This document shows positions 11,639 through 23,428 of a DNA stretch of 64,000 bases, piece by piece. Each line of letters opens with the position of its first letter. The stretch's first letter is position 1. The notes below the pieces were generated by a model. It made no database searches and was not told the origin of the DNA. It saw only the letters and a list, made by a program, of their open reading frames with translations. Source of the stretch: Cydia pomonella (Eukaryota > Arthropoda > Insecta > Lepidoptera > Tortricidae). Location: NCBI RefSeq assembly GCF_033807575.1, contig NC_084719.1:682001-746000 (forward strand). Direction: 5' to 3'. The translations under genes and the position numbers were made by a program.

Positions 11639-11705
11639 CAAGAAATATTACTTCGCTAATCCGCGAGAAAATATTTTCTTGCAGATTAACAAAGTAATAT
11701 TTCTT
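11639..11705. repeat. Imperfect hairpin of about 31 bp per arm
   Basis: AGAAATATTACTTCGCTAAT followed by CCGCGAGAAAATA pairs with TTTTCTTGCAGATTAAC then AAAGTAATATTTCT. The hairpin is kept at 48477-48535, where the inner CCGC/GCGG pairing is better and the outer part slightly worse. It could be a decayed foldback element. I have no evidence of transcription. Confidence 0.6.
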
Positions 11706-12999
11706 TTTTAAATTTAGAAATATTTAATACTTTATAAAATCGACTTCACAGTAATAGTTTAATGCCTTAATGTTTATGGTCGCCATCAACCAATCTACTA
11801 TTAGTAAATGGTGCTTTTCGAGTACAAATGCACTAGTTGCTATAAATAAATATGCAATTTACTATATAGTTTGCCCGTTATATTTAAGGAGTTCGTTCAA
11901 TTTCTCGTCTTATCGAAAGTAAATAAAACGGCGAATCGAAATAAGTGCTTTGAGGCACAAATCAGATGCAAACAGCTCCGTCACTCGGCGCATAAACCGT
12001 ACTTTACATCCGAATAAGTAAACTGGGAATTGATGCGCTGCGATATGTTGTGTTCTTCTTGAGCCTGAAAATGTAGCCTCGTAAAACTAGTCCAAAAGGT
12101 CGTGAGTCACTGAGTCATTCTAAAAATCTCATTCCCTGGCCATACCTATTCGCAAATTCGCAAGAGATGCCGCTTAAGGGCGTCCCTAATGCCAATGACC
12201 TTCGATCTTAGTTTTCTAATGTTTTTTGTAGCTTATCATATTAACAGCAACAGCTGTAAGCAATATAGTATACCATATTTACTTCAAAGTTCACTGTCTT
12301 CGAGCTATTTGGCATCAAAGTTGAACAATTTTAGGCCAAAAAAACTGGTTTACTGGCCATAACTTTTGTGTTAATTATAAAATTAAGATCTCTATCCAGT
12401 TTTTAGAAACGTCAAAGACAAATCCAAATGTGTATATTTCGTACATGTAAAATCCTTCACAAAAATCTAATAATGATAAAAAAATATATTTAGACAGTGT
12501 TTAAAAAAAGTGTTCATTTCTTTTGAATGGAGATAAAAGATTGAAGAACCGATAGCCGTTTGTCTTATAATTCTATCTATAGTGTAAATGTAGGAGTAAC
12601 CACTCAAAACTAGTCAAAAATTGATGACAACAGCGGGGAGCCCCTTAATTAGCATCTCATTTTTGGTAACTGTTTATCCCGTGCCAAGTTCAATCTACAA
12701 CCTAAAGTGCTTTGCGGAATCTCCTGGGAATTTGCGAATAGGTACAGCCAGGGGAATGAGAGTGCTATAGAATAACCTAACTATGGTCCAAAATTAACTT
12801 TAATATCTTCGTTCAGGTGTGATCATTACTTAAAAAATTTAAGTTAAAATGCCATACATAGCTCTATGGCAAAATGTTTATAAAAAATCAGATACGATAT
12901 CTATAAAATATTATTTTCTTAAGTCAAATACTACAGAAAACAATCATTTACTGTGCCAAATTTGATATGAGTCTATTGCAAAATTGGACCTTAATAAAA

Positions 13000-13225
13000 T
13001 AGTACATTACGATACAAGTGCGAAAAATAGGAAATTCGAAACGAGTGGCGATAAATTAAAACACGACCGAAGGGAGTGTTTTAAATCGACACGAGTTGCG
13101 AATTACCTATTCGCACATGTATCGTACAACGTTTTACAGTACATATGGCCCTTTAAATGTTCGACACAGTAACATAATATGCTACTTCTCGCACTAGTGC
13201 TATAAAGTAGCCCCATATGTACTGT
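13000..13225. mobile_element. MITE, AGTACAT termini, present only in copy 1
   Basis: Copy 2 at about 49824 lacks this block (TTAATAAAAAATATT), so the boundaries come from an empty site. The element starts TAGTACATTACGATACAAGT and ends CCCCATATGTACTGT, giving short AGTACAT inverted termini. An inner foldback pairs GATACAAGTGCGAAAAATAGG with CCTATTCGCACATGTATC. A near-identical copy lies at 23728-23943. Two A residues at the junction fit a 2-bp target duplication. Confidence 0.88.
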
Positions 13226-13254
13226 AAAATATTATTTTTCTTCCTGGCTATCAG

Positions 13255-13495
13255 GTATTATTCCTGTCTCTGAGGATCAGCCTTCCTTACACCATTATAA
13301 TACTTTTTGCGGTCTGCTGCTACCATATTTTTATCTATGCCTTCCATGTCTTTTTAAACGGTGCTGCTCCAGGTTGTGAGGAGTCGTTCTCGGCCTCGGC
13401 CACACTTCACTATGTTTAGCACAGCTCTCTTCATGTAGCTTACATCACATCTCATGACGGTCCCATACCACCATACCAGCAGCGTAGGCAGCATT
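13255..13495 (-). pseudogene. RTE-like LINE C-terminal fragment
   Basis: The minus strand reads VWWYGTVMRCDVSYMKRAVL, GRGRERLLTTWSS, a stop, then KDMEGIDKNMVAADRKKYYN and KADP. This follows the RTE C-terminal pattern (GHVMR--E--V-R-V, GRGRPK--W-D, DR--W, ADP) with several substitutions and a stop. The same fragment is in copy 2 at about 49858-50098, so it predates the split of the copies. Confidence 0.7.
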
Positions 13496-13578
13496 CTTAC
13501 AATTTGTCGCTAATGCCAACGACCTTCAATGTTTCGTAAAGATATTAGAGCGTGGTAGACATTTTTGACACCTATACG

Positions 13579-13741
13579 GCTACCACAAGCTTGCACTGAC
13601 CTGATACTAACATATTCACTAACGTCTGCGTAACTTACTTTCTATACATCTCGCTCGCACTATGCCAGTACTTACGAGTGAGATGAATAGAAAGTAACGC
13701 ACACGCTAGCAAATATGTCAGTGACAAGCTCGTGGTAAAGC
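13579..13741. mobile_element. Long-hairpin MITE, GCTACCAC termini (shared by both copies)
   Basis: GCTACCACAAGCTTGCACTG at the left is mirrored by CAGTGACAAGCTCGTGGTA at the right. Inner blocks also pair (TTACTTTCTATACATCTCGC with GAGATGAATAGAAAGTAA), so almost the whole unit is one hairpin. The second copy is at about 50182-50344. Noncoding. Confidence 0.75.
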
Positions 13742-14589
13742 TACTAGTTTCTATCGCTATTATTGTCTGTGCAGTTGTTTTGAAACTACCTGATTATATT
13801 CTTTAAATGTATTATACAATAGCTTTTTAAAAATACAGGTTTGATAAAAACCGCTTTTAGAGATACGATATACTCGTATTCAATCCCATCTCGTGCGCTG
13901 AAAACCGTTAAAGTCAAGCCAAAATACAGCCAACAGAAATCCATTAACAAAAGCAGTCTCCGAAGGAAGAATCTGGAATATAAAATCTCAGCTATCTCTT
14001 GTCACATTGGATATTTGCTTAAGAAAATGTGTTGCCAATATGCAGTATACCCCATCGGGGCTCGACACGGCTATAAAGTGGGATACGCATACCCGGTTTA
14101 TACCCGGCATACCCGGCATACTCCGATGTGGTTTATCCGTTGGCGTGTTTCCATTGCTATTGGAGATCGGAGATTATGTTGGAGGGATTTAGATAGCGAT
14201 ATTTCAACTCCGACAAGATCGATGTGGGGTCGATCAACTTTTCTTTATTAAAAATAAACTTTTCAATTTGTATATATTTTTTAATTTATAGATTTTCAGA
14301 ACCTTTATGCAATGTATGGCGAAGTGGATGAATTGCGGACACTTTCCATGGAAGCTATTTTCTGCAATAAATAATTAATAATAATTAACCTCTCGTATCT
14401 ATGCGAACGTGGATCCGCGTAGTGATTACGTATAGAATTCTTATTATTTTTTAGAGCTCAATACCTACTAACGTGGATCCGCGTTCCGGCATAATATGAA
14501 AGATTAAGGGTTAATGCGTAAATGCACATCAAAACAATACAACAAAACCTGACCGAAGCCGCAAAGGTATTCGACAATGAATTAATGAA

Positions 14590-14935
14590 TTAATAAATAT
14601 TATAGGACATTACTACATAAATTGACTAAGTCCCACAGTAAGCTCAATAAGGCTTGTATTATGGGTACTAAATCAACGATAAATATAATAAATGACGACC
14701 GGTTTGGCCTAGTAGGTAGTGACCCTGCCTACGAAGCTGATGGTCCCGGGTTCAAATCCTAGTAAGGGCATTTATTCGGTTGATGAGCATGGATATTGTG
14801 CCTGAGTCATGGGTGTTATCTATGTATTTATAAATATTTTTATATTATATATATCGTTGTCTAAGTACCCTCAACACAAGCCTTAATGAGCTTACTGTGG
14901 GCCTTAGTCAATTTGTGTAATAATGTGCTATATAT
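14590..14935. mobile_element. tRNA-derived SINE (GACGACCGG family) beside an inverted SINE tail
   Basis: The plus-strand SINE starts at 14694 (GACGACCGGTTTGGCCTAG). It has A-box-like TGGCCTAGTAGGTAGTG and B-box-like GGTCCCGGGTTCAAATCC, the conserved body GAGCATGGATATTGTGCCTG, and an end near 14935. Just upstream at 14590-14668 is the tail of a second member on the minus strand (GTCCCACAGTAAGCTCAATA), so two SINEs lie head-inward. Copy 2 has a partly deleted and LINE-interrupted version at 51188-51880. Confidence 0.88.
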
Positions 14936-15371
14936 AATATATAAAAAAAATTATAAATACTTAAATACATAAAAAAAACACCTCTATTTCAAATTCTCTT
15001 TGCTACTCATTCGCCTGTCTGGCCGTCAAAACCATTATAATATTTATTTTTATATTAAATCACCAGTACTTGTACAGTACCGCCTTTAATACATTTAATC
15101 ATTAATTAAACTTTGTGAAAACTTCGGAATTTCAGCATGTGATTAATACAGGTTGTATTAAATATAATTACGTGTGCGTTATTATTTCACTTTCAATTGA
15201 GTAACAAAGCCTTAGTCTTATCATAATGAAATTCTTCATTATGATTTAAAATCAAATATTAACACACGCGTGTAATATTAATTTCTATTAATATTAAACG
15301 CGTGTAGCGTGTCGCACGTGTGCGAAAGTTTGAGTGACAGGCCAATTCGAACGTACATCGGAATGATATTT

Positions 15372-15502
15372 GGGGGCCTACCGCGAAAACCGAAATTCAT
15401 AAATTGTGGGGATCTTTCTTCTTTACTCCCACTAAGACGTAATTAGAGTGACAGAGAAAAATGCTTGTAATTCACGAACTTCGATTTTCGCGGTTATAGC
15501 CC
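15372..15502. mobile_element. MITE, GGGGCCTACCGCGAAAACC family
   Basis: Starts GGGGGCCTACCGCGAAAACC and ends TTCGATTTTCGCGGTTATAG then CCC. It is the same family as 7569-7713. The copy-2 counterpart at 52541-52642 has lost about 30 bp from its right half. Confidence 0.78.
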
Positions 15503-15537
15503 TGAATCATGTTATTTAGTTATCGTACGCCTCACAC

Positions 15538-16008
15538 AGCACTCAGCTAGACCTACATCACAGACAACTGCACAATAAATACTGGAATAAAATGGACATA
15601 TGCAGGCAGACCAAAGATTTTCTACCGGAACTGAACCACAAACTCACCAAAATACTACTGAAAACACCTCGACACCAACTACGTAAAATAGTAGGATTAA
15701 TTACAGGACATAACACACTTAACAAACACCAACACAATATGGGTAAAACAGACAGCCCCATGTGCAGAGCGTGCATGGAAGAAGAAGAAACAACAAAACA
15801 TATTCTCCTAGACTGCAAACAGGTAGAAGTATACAGGAACAAATACCTAGGGAATCCGTGCACACTAGGAGAGGCAATTAGCAACCTGAAAACTTTGCTA
15901 GGCTTCGTGGAGGAGCTGGGGTGGTTAGAGTAGCGCTACCTCGTTTCACGCAAAATAGGCACAATGGTTGTCGATTTGCGGAAAATGCCCAGAAGCACTA
16001 ACTAACTA
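15538..16008 (+). mobile_element. 5'-truncated Jockey/R1-like LINE, present only in copy 1
   Basis: The insertion is bounded by ACGCCTCACAC at 15527-15537 and 16009-16019. Copy 2 has that 11-mer once (52667-52677), an empty site. A frame at 15592-15933 gives DICRQTKDFLPELNHKLTK, LITGHNTLNKHQ, DSPMCRACMEEEETTKHILL and LLGFVEELGWLE-stop, the Cys-rich C-terminal region of an insect LINE ORF2. A 3' UTR with GGTTGTCGATTTGCGGAAAA ends in (TAAC)n. Severe 5' truncation is the usual outcome of target-primed reverse transcription. The frame is intact to its natural stop, so the copy is young. RT and endonuclease are absent. Confidence 0.93.
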
Positions 16009-16521
16009 ACGCCTCACACATGCCAAAACCTGTACGAACAAGTACCAGTCAAAATTACAATAACTTAATGATATCATTTAGATGTTTTAGACTTTTGGTT
16101 AACATTCGATTTATTTTACTGGCAACACTTTTTACCTAATTTTGTGGCCAGATTCATACATAAAACATCAGGTAAGACAGTTTTTCTAGGAGTTATTATA
16201 ATATGTTGTTTGTTATTTAGCATACAAAATACTTGAAATTGTAGAATCCAATTGGTCCAAGTGGGAAAATAATTCACTTTGTTCATACCTGACTCAAAAA
16301 ATCTAGTTCTGAATTCTTCGTATATGTTTTTATTCAAATATACGCACAGTTTTGTGTATTCACGCCCATTTTAATAAAATAAACCATCTATTGATATTAT
16401 ATTTTCTGTGAAATATTTTAACACTTTTGACGTTGACATTTGATGTTTGTTGAGAGATGAAGTTTGTTGTGCCAGAAAAATAAATCTAATCAATTGTTTT
16501 TCTTGAAGCTGAGGCATGCCA

Positions 16522-16740
16522 ATAGGAGGGTCTGCCATGTGAGGGTATTGGAGGGTCTGCCATCTTGTGGCCTGAATCGGAACCATAAACATGCACATGT
16601 ACACGTCACGTGTTTTCTTGTGCATAGTAGGTTCTGCCATTTTGTGGGCTACATCGGAACAAAAAACATCACGTTTACGCATCGCGCCAAAAATCTGATG
16701 GCTCCTGTGCTGCCTCCTACAGTTCATGCACGCTCCCTAT
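16522..16740 (-). mobile_element. MITE with ATAGGGA-CGTGC termini
   Basis: On the minus strand the unit begins ATAGGGAGCGTGCATGAACT. The better-preserved copy 2 member (53170-53378) ends in the mirror GCACGGTCCCTAT, whereas here that end is altered by a small duplication (GGAGGGTCTGCCAT twice). The family recurs in the opposite orientation at 23242-23428 and 60144-60321. Frames across it on both strands are incidental. Confidence 0.78.
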
Positions 16741-17939
16741 AAAGAGAATTTTATTTATCTAATATCTACCAAAATTGTAAAACTGTATAGAAAGTTTTGT
16801 TAAGTGTTGCTTAAAAAATATTTTGATTTTATCGGAATAATTGGTGACGAAGTGGGAAATAATAACCCCTTGTACTAATAAAGGACAGTTAAGTACTTTA
16901 TCAATAAATAAAAATATTCTACGAAAATTAACGTTATGTAATTATAACTTTTTCTTATGACTGCTTCTGCTTTATTTTAACTTCAAAAATATATTGAAAA
17001 ATTACAGAAACCACAACAAAAACTTTTCACAATGTGGTTATCGAACAAGGGAAAATTATTTCCCACCAAATTCAGCCCCTTCTACTTACCCCCTCTTCAT
17101 TAAATGCCAAACTTACCTACAAATCGATTACAGTTTTTAATTTGCAAAAAATTGATGCTCTGTGATATTAAGGGTTAATGTTGCATGGAAGAGATCGCTT
17201 GCAGCGATATAAACGCCGCCGGCTCCAACACATACATAGTAAATATTTTTGAATTTATTTCTTGTATGGTGCAATGTTTATTTTATTTATTTATTATTAT
17301 AAGCCCTTACATAAAATATGTATACATTATCCTTATTATTTGGACACCGTCGCCTGTACACGACCAAACTCAAGACAATGTGGCGACATGTCTATACATG
17401 TAATATATATGTGCACATTTATCGCTGGCATGTCAAGGCATTAGCGATATGACACAGCGCGGAATAAGGTTACGGGATGTATTCAATGGAATTTCTATAT
17501 CCATCAAAATGGCGTTTAAACTCAAAAAAAGATTTACAAGCAAACATTATGTAGATTTACTTATAATTTTTATCAAATATTTTTTTAGAAAATCAGTCAC
17601 GATTCGTTTCACAGACCAATTCGAGTTTTGCACCACCTATATAATTAGCTTTAATTTTAGTCTAGAAAATTTTTATTGTATATTTAATTTAATTGTATAT
17701 TTGCGTTATGTAATTTAATGGGTTGATACCTGAATAAATAACATTTTTTTATTTTTTTTTTTTTTTTTTTTAGTTATTCATTAATTCATTCTGTTAAAGC
17801 TTAATAATTTCAGTACAGTGGGACTATTTCGCCAGTATCATGATATTAGGAGCTTCAAATACGACTGAAATTGTACGGTTAGTACAAGACAGTGTACGGT
17901 GATTTTATCAGCTCTTGTAAAGCAATAGTGGACTTTACA

Positions 17940-18084
17940 TAACGCAAAGTCTTTTTCAGAGACTGTTTTGATGGCCTATTTTCAAGAGCTGTCTGAAACC
18001 TATCGGCCATCAACATTATGGTCAAAATATTCTATGTTGAAAGCTGTTATAAAGTTAGTCCACGTGCTGCTTGCACGTGGACTA
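17940..18084. repeat. Copy-1-only segment ending in a perfect 12-bp hairpin
   Basis: Copy 2 joins CTTTACA almost directly to AGTAGCACGTGGACTACC, skipping about 125 bp present here. At the break copy 1 has TAGTCCACGTGC (18056-18067), loop TGCTT, and GCACGTGGACTA (18073-18084), a perfect palindrome. Copy 2 retains only the right arm. I read this as a hairpin-associated deletion in copy 2. Confidence 0.75.
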
Positions 18085-18600
18085 CCGGCCGTTGACTCCA
18101 AAATGGTGGTTAAACGCGTTTTTAGATTAATTCTCCATTCAATGTACATTAGTTTACTGTATATTAATCTATGGATATAGAGAAGCACTTTAAACTATAT
18201 TAGTGAGTAAAATACAAAGTAATTAATCACGAGGCGTGATTATCAAGATGGCGCTCGAACTGAAGAAATATCACTTTTGACATTGATCTTTATCAGATGG
18301 AAAACAGATTGAATAACTAAAACTCGAATTGGCCTGATACATAACTTCAGTTAAATTTTGTTTTACAAAATATTCCAAAATTATGTTATCTCCATAATCT
18401 GGTTCCAGATAGCTCTACTTTAAAACAGGAGGGTATGCATGCTAATACCCAATATCCTCTGATCCAGCCGTCGCAGACAAAGTTTAGCCAACTTGGGACA
18501 AGTTATGAATAGTCTAGAGTGACACCAGGACCTATTCCTATTGGTATTGCGAGCTCAAAAGCTACAATTTAGGAACGTTACAAATAAAATTATAAATTAC

Positions 18601-18862
18601 AAATAAATAAATATTATAGAACATTATTACATAAATCAACTAAGTCCCACAGTAAGCTCAATAAGGCTTGTGTTGAGGGTACATAGACAACGATATATAT
18701 AATATATAAATATTTATAAATACTTAAATACATAGAAAACACCCATGACTCAGGAACAAATATCCATGCTCATCACACGAATAAATGCCCTTACCAGGAT
18801 TTGAACCCGGGACCATCAGCTTCGTATGCAGGGTCACTACCCACTAGGCCAAACCGGTCGTC
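18601..18862 (-). mobile_element. tRNA-derived SINE (GACGACCGG family), minus strand
   Basis: This is the reverse complement of the unit at 14694. The head GACGACCGGTTTGGCCTAGT ends at 18862, the B-box-like GGTCCCGGGTTCAAATCCTG is intact, and the tail finishes as ATAATATTTATTTATTT near 18601. It is shared with copy 2 at about 55527-55785. A decayed relative of this family lies at 40686-41125. Confidence 0.9.
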
Positions 18863-20360
18863 AAATTATTTTATTAAATATTTTCATTTGTGATATCGTC
18901 TTCGGTTTCCGCGATAATTATTCATAAAATGAAACTATTTACAACACCGTCAAAAAGTTTAACACCAAACACAAAATATGCAAATAATCAACATTTTAAT
19001 GATTTTTTTACGAAAAGACTACTTTGTAGTAGACACCTACAATCCGAAAAATAAAGCGTTAAACAATTTATAAATCAGAATTTATTAAAGAAATGCATAT
19101 ATATAAAAATAAAAAGTTTTTTTCTCAGTTTCTCATCGAAAAATCCACTACAGAATAATAAATAAAATAAAATAAAATATTTTATTTCAGAACCATAAAA
19201 AATCCATAAAACATTGTTAGTACCATCGTTATAGCTAGGGGTTAGTAAGTACCTACATTAAAATCAAATCAAATTCAAACATAATAAGAATAATAAATAA
19301 TTAATAATATTGACATAATAACAATGAAATCACGATTATAAGTAAAATAAAATACATAGTAAAATAAAAATTAGTTGAAATAATGAATACAAAAATAATT
19401 AATAAATTAACATGTGAAATTCAAAATAAAATAGACTAGAATAATTAATTACGATGTCCAAATTTACTATTTTTATTCATATTCCCATAAATAATGATTT
19501 CATGTCAAAAGAGCAATAGGTACAAGTATAAAAATGTCGTTATATTTTCGTTATATTTTAATCTTGACATTCTTTCTACAAGTTTGTTTAGTAGCGTTTC
19601 TTGGCTTATGTATTTTCACACATTGCAGTATCTCCCGTAGAGTTTTTGCTGATGTCGGACATTGTTTTCGGACCCTACGGTCGAGTTCATTTCAAGAAAG
19701 CTTGATCGGTTTAAGGTCTGGTGATTGCGGTAGTCAAATTGTTTTTTAAGCCACCTTGCTGTTTTATTAGCTGTGTAGCCTCTACAGATCTTTGCCAAAT
19801 GTTTGAACTCGTTTCTTCTTTCAAAACAAATGGGTTACCGATCAAACGTGTTCCTGAAAATGGAACAAAAAATTGTGTTTGGTCTTAAACTTTTTGACGG
19901 AAATGTAGATGGATTTAATCGCGTGGAAACCATATTGGCATTGGAGAGTAACTCTGTCTTATGTGATTTAATCCAGTGTAGGGTAGTGAAATATTACCAC
20001 ATTGCCATCTGGTTCTTTGTAGCTAACCATCCACGTTTTATATAAGTTTAATTTGACCCTTTATATGTGGACTTCATGCGGGCCAAAGTTAACCTCTGTT
20101 GGGCTAAATTGACCCTACTTTACGGTACCTACGTAAAAATGCAAATTCATATCTCCTCCTTTTTCTTCCTGTGGTTAAGAAAAGTAGTAATTGGAATCAA
20201 GATCTACATTCTTAAGAAACCAGCTATGCTGGCTACCATTAATGTGACGTGACTGCTTTTCATTAGCAAGAGGAATAATTTAAACTGACAGTGAAATGCA
20301 TTAGTTCGTGTCGTTAACCGTAAAGTTAACCTCTGTTGGGTTAAAGTAACCGGATTTTAC

Positions 20361-20500
20361 TAAAGGAGGCAGTTAGCAACCTGAAGACACTGCTAGGTTT
20401 TGTGGAGGAGCTGGGGTGGCTAGAGTAGTGCTACCTCATTTTCACGCAAAATAAGCACCATGGTTGTCGATTTGCGGAAAATTCCCAGCATAACTAACTA
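20361..20500 (+). mobile_element. Extremely truncated LINE 3' end with TSD
   Basis: It begins TAAAGGAGGCAGTTAGCAAC, encodes only NLKTLLGFVEELGWLE-stop plus 3' UTR, and ends in (TAAC)n. It is the same family as 15538-16008. The flanks ACCGGATTTTAC (left) and ACCCGACTTTAC (right, 20501-20512) are a diverged 12-bp target duplication. Copy 2 (57264-57398) keeps a left flank closer to the right one, and has a 6-bp deletion in the frame. Confidence 0.85.
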
Positions 20501-20594
20501 ACCCGACTTTACGGTACCTAAAAATGTGAATTCATATCTCCTCGTTTTCCTCCTCTTAAAAATAGTAGTAATTGTAGTCAAGATCTACTTTCTT

Positions 20595-21027
20595 TAGATA
20601 CATTAAGAGAACACAGAATCTAGAATTGTTTGCCTTGCCTATGGTTTCTAATAATAATGTATCCAATAATGCGCCTGTCTTTAGAATGTGTCGTGTATAT
20701 AATAACTTAGATATTAATTTAGATATTTTGAACGTTTCTTTACCTATGTTCAAAATTGTTTTGCTGTCCCAAAATTGTAAGTAAATATCTCATCGTACTA
20801 ACAGTTTGTTATATTTTACTATATTCTTTATTGCCTTTAATAACAAGATTTTATAGTGAAAATTTGTACTTAGCTTAATAATTGTTCCGTGGTTGTGTTG
20901 TGTACAATTGTAATCGTGGTGTGGGTAGTGTATAAGATACTTATGTATGGAATATTTTAAAATGTTGTTGCCTGCATTATGTTATTGTGCCTATCAAAAT
21001 AAAATAAAATAAAATAAATAAATAAAA
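20595..21027 (+). mobile_element. LINE 3' fragment with (TAAAA)n tail
   Basis: The segment interrupts unit 2 of the local duplication and ends CCTATCAAAATAAAATAAAA then AAATAAATAAAATA. It contains TTGTAAGTAAATATCTCATC and TTGTGTACAATTGTAATCG, which recur inverted at 51267-51651. I recognise no ORF with confidence. Tail type and behaviour indicate a non-LTR element. Copy 2 counterpart: about 57493-57925. Confidence 0.75.
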
Positions 21028-21589
21028 TACCAGCTATGCTGGCTAACATAAATGTGACGCGACTGCTTTTCATTAGCAAGAGGAATAAACCGTCAGTGCA
21101 ATGCATTAGTTCACGTCGTTGCCAATAGCCTTCGGGTGTTGCCAGCTTACAATCAAGCTCCAAAGCTTTGAGCGTAGCATATCGACACTCATGAACTTTA
21201 TAGTACTTACGTATATACTATTGAATACTACATTTGACAGATATTGGGGACATCGTCAAATGTTACCAATGTATTTGACTCATCGGAGTGATATCTATGA
21301 AAAGGCGTGTAAGTGATATAATTATAATTGTGTTTGTTTAATACTACCAAAATTCAATTATAATAGGAGGCTTAGGTATTTTAATCTCATTAGTAATTAC
21401 TAGGTTTAGAAAAAAACAGTTTCATATGCAGGGCAGGCATGAGTTTAAATAAAGTTTTTTTAAATTGTGATATTGACGTATATAGTGATAGCTCCGGGAC
21501 TGCCGGCAGAAGTGAAAACTTGAATATTAACGTTGTGCATTTTTGATATTTTGGAGTTTAGTAGCAGTTTTATAAAAAGAGATAATTCT

Positions 21590-21844
21590 CTATTATACCT
21601 ACGTAAAGGAAGGTTAACAAAGAGAGTGTATAAGGGAGAAGTAGAAGAGGGAGCTGGAAGGGGTAGACCTCGGCGGACTTTCTCTGATCAAATCGGGGAA
21701 ATCCTGAAGAAAGGCCAGGTCAAGAGCACCCTAAACCGACGAGCGTGTATGAGGAATGTCATGAAAGTGAAGGAAGCGAAAGAGGTATGTCAGGATCGTA
21801 GCAAGTGGAAATCCGTGGTCTCTGCCTACCCCTTCGGGAAATAG
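21590..21844 (+). pseudogene. RTE-like LINE C-terminal fragment, (ATGT)n tail
   Basis: The frame gives KGRLTKRVYKGEVEEGAGRG, RPRRTFSDQIGEILKKGQVK and CQDRSKWKSVV followed by a stop. GRGRPRRTF-DQI and DR--W--VV are C-terminal signatures of RTE-like LINEs. After the stop comes ATGTATGTATGT, a simple 3' tail. The reading frame is open and the same in copy 2 (58522-58782). The RT and endonuclease are missing. A minimum-length host gene is unlikely given the tail. Confidence 0.75.
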
Positions 21845-23241
21845 GCGTGATTATATGTATGTATGTACCTACGTAAATAAGTTTGAGTGTGGAAGATTTT
21901 TAGTGTTTGAAGCGAATTTTATATAACATATACAGAGTAATTCATGAGACGTGAGCAGAACTACAGCCTACACAATTAGTAAATGTTGATGAATCGTTCA
22001 CCATCATATTAAGTAAAACAATCACATTTCTTTTCTGTTGTTTAACTTTTTGGTAAGGAAAAATTGGAGTATCTACAATCATGGACACCCAACCTCAGGC
22101 CTCCTAGCCTAGTCGCGATAAAATATACACATTTGACGTAGCAGCTGTTCCATATAAAAATGAACAGTCATACGGAACATCATTGGTCACGCGAGATATA
22201 GTATTTTAAATTATTTACCAATTTTGAGGGGGCATCTATGTTACTTCCTGACTCCGATAATATATTATGACTGGAAACTTTTATGTGTTCTGCATCACAA
22301 ACATCCATAGGCACTGGAAGAAATTCACCCAACGTTTTTTACAGATGATGATGCTGTGATAGGTAATGCAATAATACATATTTGTTCAAACATTACCAAA
22401 ATGTGTGTATCAAATGTAATGTTGGTAAAACTCCAACTTTCAGCTGCCTTCAATTAATATTCTCATTTGTTTTCAGCATATCTGGCTATGACTTGTTCAA
22501 GACCAATTTCGCCTGACCAATTACACGCTGAATCCATTTATGTTTTAATTCCTCATCCTTTTGAAAACTAAAAAAATAAAAAGTATATTTTACCAGATAC
22601 AGAACCAAGAGGGTAAATAACTAAGAAAAGTTCACCAAAGATCATTCATGTCTTTCATAGTATTCTACTAAATAAAGCTATGAATATCGATAGGTTATTA
22701 TTCTGAAGTCGATAAAAATACATCACTATGCGAAAAAACATAACCTTTCATAGTTCGCAGAAAATTTTGAATATACATGAAAAATATATCGACGCCCTCT
22801 GCCCCACCTAGGGGACATAGGACTTTCAGACAAGTCTTTCTGGCAGTTAACAGGTAATTAAAAAACTCGCTCGTGGACGGAATTTCCCATATACGAATTT
22901 TGCTTCCTTGGAAATATATAATGACTAATGAGCACTGATTATAGGACATTTTATTATAGGAAGTAAATTTTAAATATTTAAATAATGTACAGCAAACAAG
23001 CCGTAAACGAACCTAATTACATCATCTTCGTCTTTGAAGACTCAACACTGCGAAATATACAAATAAAGGACGAATATTTTGGGCTACTGAGGCAAATTTA
23101 ATCAGTAAAGGCAAATAATCAGGGTTGATTTGATCATGTTGAAGTAAAAGTCGGCTACAAAGCAGTATCATCAGTTAATTTAAAGAAGATATTATTTATT
23201 GTTTGTTTTTACGTATTTTTTACAAGCTTCTATTTATGTAT

Positions 23242-23428
23242 TAGGGAGCGTGCATGAACTGTAGGAGGCAGCACAGGAGGCGTAAATGCGAAGTTTTTTG
23301 TTCCGATGTAGCCCACAAGATGGCAGAACCTACTATGCACAAGAAAAAACGTGACGTGTACATGTGCATGTTTATGGTTCCGATTCAGGCCACAAGATGG
23401 CAGACCCTCCAACGCGCACGGTCCCTAT
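23242..23428 (+). mobile_element. MITE with ATAGGGA-CGTGC termini, plus orientation
   Basis: It runs from TAGGGAGCGTGCATGAACTG to GCGCACGGTCCCTAT with inverted termini. A repeated inner motif CACAAGATGGCAGA occurs twice. The copy-2 counterpart (60144-60321) lacks a short inner piece. Same family as 16522-16740. Confidence 0.8.

Larger units (their letters stand above)
20080..21123. repeat. Local tandem duplication, second unit split by two LINE insertions
   Basis: Unit 1 (about 20083-20328) and unit 2 (about 20329-21123) share AAGTTAACCTCTGTTGGG, TTTACGGTACCTA, AATTCATATCTCCTC, AGTAGTAATTG, CCAGCTATGCTGGCTA and GCATTAGTTC in the same order. Unit 2 is longer because of LINE fragments at 20361-20500 and about 20595-21027. 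The array is conserved at 56986-58022 in copy 2, so duplication and both insertions are older than the split of the copies. Confidence 0.85.

Noticed and set aside
13841..14251. 136-residue plus-strand frame conserved at 50444-50854
   Set aside because: The longest frame in the copies outside transposons, but no signal, domain or codon pattern I can name; composition suggests chance. Kept as unexplained rather than called a gene.
16464..16742. Small protein genes on both strands, repeated at 23230-23442 and 53138-53380
   Set aside because: All four loci are copies of one MITE with ATAGGGA-type ends.
19534..19798. Overlapping sense and antisense frames conserved in both copies (also 56443-56707)
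   Set aside because: Conservation only reflects the duplication; I recognise no domain, and both strands are short.
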